Positions 19,696 to 31,253 are shown, numbered from the stretch's first letter. The stretch: DNA of 64,000 nucleotides from Setomelanomma holmii (GCA_010015745.1 ML978236.1:1-64000), one strand, 5' to 3'. Translations and numbers: made by a program. The notes: generated by a model from the letters alone, not told the origin.

Positions 19696-22609
19696 ATGTA
19701 CCCTTCTACTCTGCTTCTAGCGCCTACTGTGGCCTGACGGCCGCGGCTGGCCCATTCCCATGGATGTATGGAGTGCCAGACTACCCAGATCTCGACATGG
19801 ACGAAGTCATGAACCAAGCGGACGTTGAACTCCTGGCGACCGCGGCAGAAGGTGGTGCAGTAGCGTCCACTACAGCACAATCCTCCAATTCGCCAAGTCC
19901 AGCTTCCTCAAATGGCCAGGAACCGTGTTCCATCATCAATCGCGCCATGGCCGCCCTACCGGCTGGAGCCCGGCCTATCGTCCCGGCAGAACTAGGAGTA
20001 CAGTGCTTACAATCAGTGCCCCTCGACCGAGATGGCAACGCGAGGCTAATAGACGACATGATGCTGTTCGTCAAGTGGCAATCCAACGTCGCGTATCTGA
20101 AGAATCCACCAGAGGGATACACTGAGCAACCGATCGACATCATGGGCAAGCTGAGCAATATGAAGAGTCGGTTGTCTCCAAATGGCTTCAAGAACGAGTA
20201 CGGTTTCCAAACGCAAATGATGAGCATCTGTGACCGGGCGTATGACAACCACTTCGCATGGCAACCAGACGTCCTCGCATCAGCTATGCAGTTTCAGCGA
20301 CCGCCGGGTACGGAACTCGCATCGATCTCAATAGATGGTGTGGCAATGCCACAGATCTATGCATACAGACGTACTCAAGGCCAACAATGGCTCATCATTC
20401 AAGCCGTTACCCGTTCGGATAATCGATGGCATGACTGCTCGAGACTACCTCGCGAATGCATCTACACAAGGTGACTTCCATGATGCAGATACAAGATGGA
20501 ATGCCATGTTTCCTTCTCAAGCTCTCATCGCCACCGGGTTGACCTTCCTTGGAGCGTTCCGCACAGGCATCTACACTGGGCCTAACACGACTATGCAATT
20601 CGAGAACGGCACCACTCTTTCGATGCCAAATCTAGCTGTAGTATTTGGGAATTTTACTGGCGTCGACAGCGGTCGAGCGTTCTTCCAGAGGTTTTGCACT
20701 GGACTTAAACCAGTGATACATGTTAACATGTGAGAGAGGAGGATTGAGGAAGAAGTTGGTTGATTGATAAGTATATCAAAGAGAGCGAATATATATCCTC
20801 CTATTACATAATCAGTAATGAAACGCGCTACTCCTGAGTAGGCGTAGATGCTGACAGTACAGACCCCACAACAGTCTGCCACGCCCACAGGCAACTTGAC
20901 GAGGGCTACGCCTACAGCAACACCGACGCCATCACACATTGGCTACCCTAAGGCAGAGATCATCAATCCCAACCTGGCTATGGGAGGCTATTATATCAGC
21001 GGGAATGGCTACGAGGTATGCTTCACATTCTGTGGCAATAGGTGGTGCAACAATTCGTTGTCGATGACATAAGCGCGAATGGGGAGAGATTGTCTCTGTC
21101 CAGCGTCTAATCAGGTGTGTCGTAGCGTGTATATCCTCAGGCTATTTCCGCCCTATCAGTATATCAACGAAAGATTGTTGAGAACATACAAGGCATCCTG
21201 ACCTGTTTTCGCTCTGCTTAGCTCATCGGCTACGAGTTATTGCACCACTTGGTGGCGGCTTGAGCTCGAGTTGATACGATACTGACCATCGACAGGATGT
21301 CGCTGTGCTGAGTATTCCAACATACGACTCTCCAGACGTCCAAAGCTTCCAAAACACTATGCGAGACTTCATTCTTAAGTCTAAAGCCGATGGTAAGACC
21401 AAGATAATCTTCGACCTCCGCGGCAATGGTGGTGGCAACGCGATCCTGGGCTACGACACATTCAAGCAAGTTTACCTGGAAGCAGTACAAGAGCCATTCG
21501 GCGGGACCCGATCTCGTGCTAATGATGCCCTTAATCAAGCAGGAAAGATCACTCAAAAGTTCCTTGCTGGTAAGACATTGGCGCAATCCAATCGTACAGC
21601 ATTCGAGGAGGCTTTTGGACGAGGCACTACTCAAGACGACATTTTCGGGTTTACGTCGGCCTTCAACTATCAACACACCCTTGACGTCAATAACCAAGAC
21701 CGAGCAAGCTGGGAGCAACTATTTGGTCCCGAGCAGGTGGTTGGCGACGCCTTCACTCCGACGCTGCGATACAACTTCAGCGACAGCATAAGCACTACAT
21801 ATACCGGCTTCTCAGTCATGGGTTACAATGAGAACAAGAACGAAACAGCCACCCCACAACCTTTCCACGCCCAAGATATGGTCATGCTCCACGACGGCAT
21901 GTGCTCCTCCACATGCGCCATCGTCTCGGAACTGCTCAAGAACCAAGGCGCAGTTCGCACCATCGCCATCGGCGGTCGCCCCCAGTCAGGGCCCCTGCAA
22001 GGCGTGGGCGGCACAAAAGGCGCACAGGTGTTTTCCTGGGATGACATACAAGTCCGCATGCAAGCACTATTCTTCCTTGGATCCCCAGAACAACGCGCAC
22101 ATTGGAATAATACCGATCTCGGGCGCACTGCGTTTGCAACGCAATTATTTCGCCGCTCAGCGTACCAAGATGGACGTATTGCAGGCGGCGTGAATCTCAA
22201 GGACAATTTGCGGCAAGGTGATGCGTCCAAGACGCCGTTGGAGTTCATGTATGAGGCGGCGGATTGTCGCATGTTCTTTACGGCGGGTATGTATAGTGAT
22301 GTCACGCTGGTGTGGAAGGGCGTGGCGGATCGCATGTTTAGGACTGGTGAAGGGTTGGGTATGGGAATGTGTGTAGAGGGGAGTACGGGGGATAAGACGA
22401 GTGTTAGTGGTGGTGGGCAGTTTAGGGGTGGGGATGGGAAGATTAATGAGGTTGAGGCGAGTAAAGGGGCGGCGAATGGGACGTTGACGGGACCGGCGGG
22501 TGGGCGGGCGTCAGGGTCGCAACAGTATACTGGAAGGGCGAGGCGTATAAGGATGGACTGGAGATGTGTCGCTTTGCTTGGGCTGGGTATGGTGGTGGGC
22601 GTGTCGTAG
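19696..22609 (+). pseudogene. Secreted S41-family serine peptidase-like protein with two frameshifts
   Basis: The sequence follows the fungal S41 (C-terminal processing peptidase-like) layout. An ATG at 19696 opens a signal-peptide-like start (MYPSTLLLAPTVA) but meets TGA at 19735. The family sequence continues in the next frame from LTAAAGPFPW, so one base appears to be missing near 19733. That frame runs through FVKWQSNVAYLKNPPEGY to MPQIYAY, then shifts again at about 20367, where one extra base precedes DVLKANNGSSF. Probable introns are 20713 to about 20862 and 21016-21295 (280 nt, GTATGC...ACAG, phase 0). The last exon (21296-22609) is intact, with IIFDLRGNGGGNAILGY and the catalytic-serine region HDGMCSSTCAIVSELL. 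It ends in a short hydrophobic tail (WRCVALLGLGMVVGV), possibly a GPI signal. Sequencing error, or a start at 19764 without a signal peptide, is an alternative for the first shift. The second shift is hard to avoid. Confidence 0.75.
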
Positions 22610-22878
22610 ATGAACATAAGTCAGGTCTCAATATAACGCCTACCATTATGAAAGGAGACGTTTAGAATTGTACAGGAGTAGTAAACAAGCTTTATTCAGT
22701 AACACATATGGTATCTGACTATGCGAGTACGACGCTGTTGGTGCATTATGCCATGTTGCCAAGACTCTAGCAGAACGCGCTACCGTGGGCATCGGCGTGA
22801 CGAGCCACACGGGGTAACGACCCACCCCAACATTATAACACAAAATCAACACCAACTTCAACACACATTATCTCTACC
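22610..22878. other. Region between peptidase and transposon coding remnant
   Basis: This should contain the left end of the transposon. I looked for a terminal inverted repeat matching the far side and did not find one by eye. Confidence 0.45.
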
Positions 22879-24412
22879 AAGATAGAACCAATTGACAAGG
22901 CGGTCGCAGCAATGAAATAGCAAGAACTAGGAGAAGAATTATCGTTTAGAAAGTGGGCTGATGCGTTCAAAGTTAACAGAACTACGCTGGCACGAAGATG
23001 CAAGGGCATTCAGGCTCCAATAGCAGTCAAGAATACCTCCCAACAGAAACTCACTCTACAACAAGAGGCAGAGCTTGTAGAGTATATTGAAGGGCTAACA
23101 AAGAGAGCGCTTCCTCCTACGCGTGAAATGATACGCAGATTTGCTGCTGAGATCGCTCAAGAGTATGTGGGAGAGGGCTGGGTGGGTTGCTTCTTGAAGA
23201 GAAGCAAGGACCGTCTCATCACACAATAGACGTCAGGGATAGACGCTGTATGCCACCACGCTGACTGTGAGGACAACTACAAGTTGTACTTTGATCTCCT
23301 CTATCAGAAGATGGTTAAGTATAAGCTTGAGCCACGTCACACGTACAATATGGACAAGAAGGGCTTTATGATTGGGGTCACAACAAGGATAAGAAGAGTC
23401 TTCTCAAAGAGGAGGTGGGAGACCAAAGAGGTCAGGGAATCTCTCCAAGATGGCTCTCGTGAGTGGGTGCCTCTCTTAGCAGGCGTCTGCGCGGATGGAG
23501 AGCCTAGGCCTTATCTTCCAGGCTGAATTGGGTAATAGACGATCAACCTGGGTGGAGGATATTAAGGTCGGAAAGCACGACGTCTTTGTCACTTCATCAC
23601 CCTCTGGATAGACAAATAACGGCATAGAATTAGCCTGGCTTGAGCAGGTTTTTGTCTGCTGCACGAAGAAGAAAGCGCGCTCAAAGTGGAGGCTTCTTAT
23701 TGTGGATGGCTATAGGAGTTATGTAACCATGGATTTCATCAACTATTGCGACCAAAACAAGATCCTCCTTGCTGCCTTCCCTCCACATTCAACCCACAGC
23801 CTTCAGCCACTTGATGTAGTAATGTTTAAGCCACTCTCCACCTTGTACACTGCGGAGCTGGTTACCCACCTTCATATCAGCCAAGGGCTGCTCTCAGTCA
23901 AGAAAGGAGACTTCTTTCTATTTTTCTGGGCCGCGTGGACCTCCACCTTCAAGGAGAGCCTCATTCTCAAGTCCTTTGAGGCCACTAGGGTGTGGCTAAT
24001 GGAGAGAGACGTTATCCTTAAAAGATTCCGCCCACAGACACCACCAGAAGAAGAACAACCCAGAAGCTCTCCTGTATTTGCTGAGAGTGATTAAAGAAAG
24101 ATGAGATCAATTATAGAGCAAGCAGTCAAAGATGGGGCTGAGAAGAGTGGGAAAAAGATCGCCCTTTCTCTCCATCATCTTAAGGTGGAGAACGACCTCT
24201 TACACTATGAAAACGACGGCTTAAGGCAGTCTCTTAAAGTCAAAAAGAAGCACAAAAAGAAGGGAAGGACCCTCGATCTTCAGCAGCGTGAGGAGTACCA
24301 TGGTGGTGCTGTTCTCTGGTCTCCAAGAAAGGTTAGAGAGGCTAACTTCCGTGAGAGAGTAAGGAAGCAAGAGGAGCAAGAGGAAAACCTCAGAAAAGCT
24401 GATATCGTTTGA
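22879..24412 (+). mobile_element. Fot1/pogo-type DNA transposon, decayed transposase
   Basis: Coding remnants match the pogo-like (Fot1/Tan1) transposase of Tc1-mariner elements. There is an N-terminal HTH region (FKVNRTTLARRCKGIQ), then LVEYIEGLTKRALPPTREMI and the first catalytic Asp area YNMDKKGFMIGV. The usual MDEKGF reads MDKKGF. The second Asp is in LLIVDGYRSYVTMDFINYCD, followed by AAFPPHSTHSLQPLDVVMFK and a Lys-rich coiled tail. The frame is broken by TAG at 22918, TAG at 23227 (expected Trp), TAG at 23609 (expected Trp) and TAA at 24092 (expected Trp). A frameshift lies near 23505. Trp-to-stop changes are G-to-A transitions, as expected from RIP. It cannot make active transposase. 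Terminal repeats were not located, so the true ends lie outside these limits. Confidence 0.88.
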
Positions 24413-24637
24413 CCGTTTGGGCCTCACAGCCTTTAGAGTCTTTTGCTTCAGGGAACAGGAATATGTCTGGAGATACTTCTACACGCACTCCCCAGCTAAT
24501 AACTCAAAGTCTACCAGCAACAACAGCAACACAGCCCAACCGTTCCAAGGATACATGCTAGCACTCATGTCTCAGCTCGAGGGCTTCTTTCAGCTGGTCA
24601 ACATGTTCGTTGAGAGCTGCCGCAAGCGAAGTCGCCC

Positions 24638-25300
24638 TTATACACTTTGTGCCGGAGCAGGTGGGTCTAACAGCCGGCTACGTAGTTGATGCATTAGGGC
24701 TTCAGGTGACTCGAACACGATACCGTGAATGCCAAACGAGCGTGCTGCATCTACGTTGACGTTCTTGTCGTCGACGAACACAGCTAAGCTCGGACATTTC
24801 GGGCCGATACTGTCAAGGACGTACTGATAGTATTCCAGATCCGGCTTGATTCTGCCCGCTTTAAAAGACGTGAAATCGGCGTCGAATAGCTCGTTCCATG
24901 TGGGCAACAGCAGCTTTAGTCTGGCGAAATCATCCTTGGAGATATTGGTCATTGCATAGACCTTCAGCTTTCCATGCATTTCTTTCTTAAGTGCTACGAG
25001 CTCCCGGAACAGATCGTGGTCCACATGCAGTAATCGCCGGCATTGCGTCAAGGCCTCGCGGATTGATATGATATCCAGTGAGAGCTCTTTGCTTATGCGT
25101 GCGACGGCGATGTCTTCGGCGACTCGCCCGCATTCGAGATCGCCCCAAGCAGTAGATTTGATCACGGCCTTGAAGGCCCCGGGCGGAAGAGCTGTGATCC
25201 TAGTGATCGAGTAGTGGAAGAGGACATCGCCAAGGTCGAGGATGAGGGTGCGCATCTGGGATCCGAGGCTTGTTGCCCGAGTCTCGCTGATCATAGACAT
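24638..25300 (-). CDS. HAD-superfamily hydrolase-like protein, 220 aa, perhaps truncated
   Basis: Single exon. HAD motifs are in order: motif I RTLILDLGDVLF (nucleophile Asp), motif II Thr in YAMTNIS, motif III Lys in GRIKPDLEYY, and motif IV FVDDKNVNVDAA. This is the haloacid-dehalogenase or epoxide-hydrolase-N type with an alpha-helical cap between motifs I and II. Such enzymes cleave phosphate or halide from small molecules; the substrate cannot be told. Fungal relatives that I recall continue past the helix after motif IV. Here the protein stops soon after LMHQLRSRL with an unrelated tail (LDPPAPAQSV). The stop lies about 225 bp from the transposase remnant, so loss of the C-terminus by the insertion is possible. 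ATGs at 25300, 25291 and 25255 are all in frame; the last places the motif at the very N-terminus. Confidence 0.8.
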   Translation of the reverse strand: MSMISETRATSLGSQMRTLILDLGDVLFHYSITRITALPPGAFKAVIKSTAWGDLECGRVAEDIAVARISKELSLDIISIREALTQCRRLLHVDHDLFRELVALKKEMHGKLKVYAMTNISKDDFARLKLLLPTWNELFDADFTSFKAGRIKPDLEYYQYVLDSIGPKCPSLAVFVDDKNVNVDAARSFGIHGIVFESPEALMHQLRSRLLDPPAPAQSV

Positions 25301-26606
25301 TTCCCTGAGTCAGAGTGACTTGTACTTGAAGAGATGGACAAGGACCCGATGTCGCTAACGCTCCGCAGTAACGAAAAGGTCGTGAAAGTATTGTGCTGGA
25401 CCTGTAAATGCAATGCCGCACGACGGAAGCTGAAGGTAAGTTGATTTCTATCGCCGCAGACCGCACTGCTATTTGTACCCGAGACCAAGATTGCCACAAG
25501 CGGCCGGACCAACAGACCGTGGGCCAAGATCCCAGAGCGCTGAGACTTCGCATCGGGCGCGCCTTCGGCGAAGCACATGGTTACACTAGTCTTTCCCTTC
25601 GTCTTTGCTTGCGCTGGGCCTATGCTAGTAACCGTATACCTGCAGGGGCCGGTTCCGACTCACATCAGGCGTAGGAGCTAGCAGGTGCAATATCGTAAAC
25701 ACAATGCACCCCCATGACACTCGATCCAACAGCTACGCTTTTAACAAAGTTCCCACTCAGGCAACCCCAGAAAAACTGTCTTTGAACCTACCAACATGTT
25801 CCGAACCGCTCACGCTAGCTCCAAGCAGTAGCATTTAAGTCTACCTGCATTTGGTAAGTGATAACAACGCACACGAAAAATTCTTCGAGCACATTTGCCT
25901 GACTATACTAGGAAGTCCATGGCTGACTCAAGATGATGTGGTAGCATAACTGGCGATACATATGGCGTCGATGCTTTGGATTGACAGCTCATGCGATATA
26001 TTCGGACAATATGCACCATTTGCGCGCGAAAGAAAACAAACCCAGGACTTTCAGCGACACGAATTCAGACTATGCTACGAGGCGCAAATTAGTACTTGCA
26101 TTGTTGGCGTAAGCTCATGCATTTGAGTGTCGCAAGTTGCCTCGAATTGGCATCCTCGAAATTATCGGTCGCTGAGGGAATAGGTCCGCAAGACAACCTC
26201 GTCCCTTGAAAGACTGCAGTTTCTTTCGACGAAGAGCCTAAGAACTCTTATAGGTACGGGAAGACCACATGCATGTTGCCTGGCTGATCTTCTATGCGTG
26301 TATTAAGCGACCCCCGCACCCTTACCACCCCGCCCTGGCACGAACAATAATCAGATAGGTTTCAACACTTCCGTCAGAAACGTTCTCATCTTTCCGGCGG
26401 TACTCATCATGTTCTTGATGACTTGCTACTAGGCGGACCTCCTATTGTCAACATTAACGCAGCCAGCACAATATGGTTGCGGGCATATGTACAATCTCTG
26501 AACATGCCTTCAGATCGTGTTTACACAGCTTCATAAATCCACATCAATAGTGTAACAACGTTCCGTACTGTCACACCAGTACTATTCTGGTAAAGTCTTA
26601 CCAGCC
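25301..26606. other. 1.3-kb intergenic region
   Basis: No domain-bearing frame on either strand. It may include the right part of the transposon neighbourhood's decayed sequence and the HET gene promoter. Confidence 0.5.
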
Positions 26607-28692
26607 ATGTCAGAGAGCATGGAGGACTCCGGAAACCGAGAGGATGATGCAACTACCGCGGGCCCGGCTCAAATAGTCGGGCTCAAGCCAATGGAAATGT
26701 GCAACTACTGCCCCAATATGGATGTGGACCAGAGGATTTGCGAACCCTCTGACACTCTCGACCCTTCCAAATCTATCACAAGCGCATTGACATATCAAGT
26801 CGAGGGCTATCGACATCAGCCTTCCTACCAAGCTCTCGCTCTTGCTGCCAACGATGGGTGTCGCATCTGTCGGGCGTTCACAATTGAGATTGATCGGTTT
26901 CTCGCTGACGATATGGAGCCTCATTGGCACAACCGACTTTCGCAATGCGTGAATTGGGATGAGGCGCGGATCTACCTACATTACCCTACCTCCGAAAAGT
27001 ACCCCTCACAAGGACTTCACATCTCTATTGAGGCTTCATTTCAGAAGTTGTAAAACAAACAAAGTGTAAATGGCTCGGAAGACAACTCAGATGACGATAT
27101 CCCTCTCCCCAAGGTCGTTGTGATAGGCAAAATCGGACTCTTTCGCTATGTTTGGATCGACTCCATCTGCATTGTACAAAATGATCGCGATGACTGGACT
27201 AAGGAGGCGGCTATAATGGGCGCCATTTACGAGAATTCTCTGTTGACCATCTCGGCTACGACCGCGCACGACTCGACCACCGGCTTCCTCCAAAAGCGGC
27301 GGAGACGGTTCAAACCTATTCCGCTTGAGCACAAAAGCGTCAACCCGAATTTGAACCAGCCCATAGTGCTCCGGCCGTGGTTACAGAGTTGGACTAAGAG
27401 CGTCGAGGGCGACACAAGCCCGCTCAGCTCAAGGGCCTGGGTCTTGCAGGAGCGGCTGTTACCGCCTCGCACGTTACATTTTGGACAGGAGCGGATCTTT
27501 TGGGAACGCCGGCGTGCCCTAGTCCCCGAGGGCGATTGTTATCATGACATTGATCTCAGTGACAACGATCTATATTTCGATCTCGGCAGCGAATGGAAAT
27601 TCAACAAGCACTTTCTGTTCCCACAGGAGGACTTCAATTATCAACAGTATCTTACTGGTATGTCTTTCATGGGGACGTATAACTTCTTCCCACCACTTAC
27701 TCCAAGTTCTAGAAAGAAGAAGTTATCGGCGCGTGGCAGAAGCCTCGGCGCCTTCACCGCACAGCATCGAGAACCTCCATAAAACTTGGTTCTATATCGT
27801 CCAAAACTACTCAATACGAAACCTGACGTTCCAGAGTGATAAGTTCGTAGCAATCTCCGGTATTGCCCGCCGCATGCATGCGCTGCTCGGGGGTAATACC
27901 TACCTTGTCGGGCTATGTAGGAACGACCTACTGCATGGCATGCTCTGGACGGCTGCCCGGAATGGCAAGCGAAATTCTGACTATGTAGCGCCTTCATGGT
28001 CATGGGCCTGCATGATGACGCCGGTGAGCTATCCAAAAGATCTCGAAAGCGAAGGTAGTATATGGGATTTCAGCGCCTTGCAAGAAGCATTTCCTGCCAT
28101 CCAGGCACGACAGCAGGAAGCTAAAGTATACAAGTGTGAAGTAACGCTAGTATCGAACGATCCTTTTGGGCAGATATCGTTAGGCGTGGTCGAACTTTCA
28201 GGAAGATGGTGCAAGGTGCGAATCGAGGGCAGCAATAATGCTCCCGATTACGCAAGTCGAGACACAGCTTCTGCGATGTTCACCCTATGGCCGAGGATGT
28301 TGCTTCCGGGCGTAAACATCTCGACGGGCGTCTTCACCCTAGCTTTCAGTGATGAAGGCCGAGCGACGTGTAAGGTCACTGGGGAAGGGAATCTCGAATT
28401 CGACTGTCAGCAAGATGTGTCTCCGGTCGATGAGATGCTCTTCACCGGAGACGCTATCAGATTCTCCTTGGACGAACCACCCGGCCATGAAACCTTCCAT
28501 CGAGACGGCGAATGGTACACATTTGAGCTTCAGCATGTCATGCGGTCGTATTACCTCATGCTTCAGGAAGACACTGGAGGAGCTGAACAATATCATAGGA
28601 TAGGTTTGGCGAACATCATCGAACTTCCCGGATACAAGCCTAGTATCGAACCAGGGGCAAAGCGACGCGAAAGGACCATCGAGATCTACTAG
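26607..28692 (+). pseudogene. HET-domain gene, internally deleted and with in-frame stop
   Basis: The frame from ATG 26607 encodes a typical HET N-terminal region (MCNYCPNMDVDQ, DGCRICRAFTIEID). It is stopped by TAA at 27051-27053, and the same frame continues at once into the HET core FRYVWIDSICIVQNDRDDW and RAWVLQERLLPPRTLHFGQE. The stretch that should lie between, including the conserved ALSHxWG motif and about 80 residues, is absent, so there is an internal deletion. A 49-nt intron (27658-27706, GTATGT...CAAG) joins the next exon in phase. That exon continues as expected for a HET protein (KFVAISGIARRM, APSWSWACM) to the stop at 28690-28692. HET proteins trigger incompatibility death through this core. 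This copy lacks the first half and is probably non-functional, although a truncated protein could start downstream. TAA is one C-to-T step from CAA. Confidence 0.82.
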
Positions 28693-29426
28693 TATGTAGT
28701 CATTCATGGCCGACATACCTGCCAAAAGCTTGATTAACCAATCAGCACACTTAGAACGATATCCAATCCAATTTGAGAAGTTGTGCGGTCTGGCGTAGCG
28801 TACCTGTCAGCTTGTGCTTCACAGTGGCTTCTCCATGGGCTCGGCATTCGCTGCTGCTCGTAAGGACATTGCGGTGTTTCTTTGAGGTGACATTCTGGAA
28901 TCAATCGGAAACTGGACTGAAATCGGTTCAGCTTCACCAAGCTTTCTTTACGCATCGGCCCGCTTCGTCTTCAATCTCGACCCGCATGATGTGGAGAACG
29001 CAGATGCATGTAGCTTCCTGGTCTACTTATCGCTGGATTTAGCTCGGATTCGCTTAGCATGGCTGCAGCATGCATACGGACTATCGTATTAAATCACAGT
29101 AGTCCAGATGTGGCCACCCCTCGCGCTGCCTCGGTTGGATCTGACATGCGTCTACACCTGCCTGGCTAGTTATTCCTTGCAACCTACAGCTACCCCATGC
29201 CCCATCCCGTATTAGTACCTCGCCAATTAGATTGTCTACACGGAATTTGGCTCAGCTGCGGAAAATGCTTGAGTATAGGTGGCTTGTGGGATTTCTTGTT
29301 GCGGCTAGGTATTTTTGCTGCACAAGGACGGCTTCAACTCCTGCCGTAAGCTGAATATAAGTATAACTTTCATCCTCCTCATATTCTCATTTCGAAGGTC
29401 GAAGTGTTCATCTGCTCTATTTCGAA
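28693..29426. other. Intergenic, no gene recognised
   Basis: Short frames only. An AT-rich stretch (GAATATAAGTATAAC, near 29351) about 75 bp upstream of the next start may act as its TATA region. Confidence 0.5.
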
Positions 29427-30154
29427 ATGTTCTTCCTAGCTCCACTCGTCTGCCTGTCATCCTTACCTCTCATCCTCGCTAGCCCCGCGCCAACCCCAGC
29501 ACCCGAGCTCCGAAGTCTCGAGAAACGCGCATGTGCTGCGGACAACTGCCTTCGCGCATTTCGTAACAGAATCGTCACCGCTGTGCCTTTCTGCGAATCT
29601 TACACAACGACATCTGCCGCACCGATTCCAACATGGGCGAGTGGGTGTTCAGCGAATCCAACGAGGGTGTCGAGCGCATGCGCTTGCCTTCAGGTATTTG
29701 TAGTGAAAGAATGGACTGTTGTCAGTTGGCTCATGCGACGTAGACTGCTGCATTGACCAAGGTGTATGGGCCTGTCGATAACACGAACTACACTATCTTC
29801 GAACAATCTGTCAACATTAGAAGCGATCCTGGTCCAGCGCCAGATGAGTACTTCAACGATTGCTACAATATGTGCACCGGTATGTTCAATGAATACGTAT
29901 TGTGTTTGCTTTACTCACATGACACCTTTTTTCAATAGACTATGGTGCACGATGCCAAACGTTCTCATTCGCGCAAATGCCGAACGGGTTTGGTGAGCCT
30001 GGCGGCTTGTACTTGTGCTACATGTGAGTTCAGAAACAAATCTCTGAGGTCATCATTCGTTTTGATACGCGACAGCTATACTACACTGTTTCAGCCTGGA
30101 CTAGTCGCGTCGGCCATCAATTGGACCGCGAACGTAGTGTATCAGAGACAGTAG
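29427..30154 (+). CDS. Small cysteine-rich secreted protein, 182 aa
   Basis: Four exons join in phase: 29427-29693, 29762-29879, 29939-30023 and 30076-30154. The introns are 68, 59 and 52 nt. The N-terminus is a strong signal peptide (MFFLAPLVCLSSLPLILAS), followed by a Pro-rich propeptide and a Kex2-like LEKR site. The mature part starts ACAADNCLRAFRN, a start seen in several fungal secreted proteins, and contains about ten cysteines (SACACLQ, FNDCYNMC, GARCQTF, LYLCY). No enzyme motif is visible. Size, Cys content and accessory location fit an effector-like or cell-wall protein; this is inference. The last exon is placed by splice signals only and is the least certain part. Confidence 0.75.
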
Positions 30155-30249
30155 TGACGCCGTGCTCTACATAGCTTCACTATATACCGCATTGACCATT
30201 TCGTACAAGTTTGAGAGCCCAACAAATATCGGTTACCCCGGTCCATCAG

Positions 30250-30828
30250 CTACACCAGTTCCGCACTTCTCTTCCCAGTAGTGAACTTCTCGAACCGCTC
30301 CAAGCTCTCCTTGCTCCAATACTCATCCTTAACACCCATGCCCTGATACACCCTCTCACTCTCCAGATTCACCCACCCACACGCACTGGCTACATAAATA
30401 TGCGCATCTGGTCTCAGCCCTCCGCAAGGTACATACCGACCCTGCTCATCCACCACACCGTCAATCGTACCAGCTCGCACAATTTTCAGCGCACTACCAG
30501 CTGTATAACTACTCCAAAGCGTGCTGAAGCACTTCGGACATCGAGACATAATTTGCCCACGGATACCGCCTTTCAAGCTCGGCACGGCGCTCTGGAACAT
30601 TCTTTCTTCAGCTTCAGGGCCCGTTTCGCCAGTCGATAACGTGACGACGACGCGATCGGGCTCGTAAAATGCATTGAAAGCGAATGCAGTGCCGGTCTCG
30701 CGTTGGCAGTGCGTGCAGTGACAGGCGTGGACGATTATGGGGGCGGAAGTAAGTGTGTAGTTGACGTGAGAGCAGGGACAGCAGCCGTGGAGGGGATATT
30801 CGCCAAGATGTTGAAGTGACGACGCCAA
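30250..30828 (-). CDS. GFA/CENP-V-like zinc-binding protein, 192 aa
   Basis: Single exon. It carries the zinc ligands of the glutathione-dependent formaldehyde-activating (GFA, Mss4-like) fold: GCCPCSHVNY (about 15-24), CHCTHCQRETGTAFAF (about 36-51) and SRCPKCFSTLW (about 94-104). The family includes S-hydroxymethylglutathione synthases of C1 metabolism, though many fungal members are uncharacterised and may not act on formaldehyde. The C-terminal IYVASACGWVNL resembles the usual 'H.....W..' ending but lacks a clear His. Length is normal for the family. No introns are needed. Confidence 0.88.
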   Translation of the reverse strand: MASSLQHLGEYPLHGCCPCSHVNYTLTSAPIIVHACHCTHCQRETGTAFAFNAFYEPDRVVVTLSTGETGPEAEERMFQSAVPSLKGGIRGQIMSRCPKCFSTLWSSYTAGSALKIVRAGTIDGVVDEQGRYVPCGGLRPDAHIYVASACGWVNLESERVYQGMGVKDEYWSKESLERFEKFTTGKRSAELV

Positions 30829-31253
30829 TTTGCTGGTAAACTTCAGTGAGGGTCTTTAGGCAACAAGGACAGCAGCGATGTAACCTACGGTGCCTCTGTG
30901 ACAGTGGACATATTGACGGATTCGTGGGTCGAAAGAGCTTCTGGATATGGATGTCTTGACTTCCTTTCCACGGGCGAATGTTGATGTTGGCGATCAGCAG
31001 TTGCCCAGATGTGATGATGATGATTTGCTAAAGTGGTCCGGCGGAACTCCGCTCAGTATTTGTAATAAGTAACGAACGGGCGGTTTGAGCGGCTCTAAGA
31101 AGATAGCAAACGCGTGCGAAGACGAGTTATGTATGGCTATAAGTGCTGACAAATCATGCTTCAAGCAGAATCAGGCAACCGTCGGTGGGGTTTCTGGGTC
31201 GAATGAAATTCGCCAGGCGGAGCGAAACCATTTGAGAGAGCGACAAAGACGCT
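30829..31253. other. Intergenic
   Basis: Promoter side of the GFA-like gene and terminator side of the kinase-HET gene. No coding frame supported. Confidence 0.55.

Noticed and set aside
19727..19779. A GT-AG intron that would remove the first peptidase frameshift
   Set aside because: Available acceptors would need phase 1, while the exon before ends in phase 0, so the frame is not restored.
20718..20731. Perfect 14-bp palindrome ACATGTTAACATGT
   Set aside because: It lies inside a probable intron of the broken peptidase; a single short palindrome is expected by chance and no partner site was seen.
22610..24700. Terminal inverted repeats of the transposon
   Set aside because: Compared both flanks by eye and found no convincing inverted match; the ends remain undefined.
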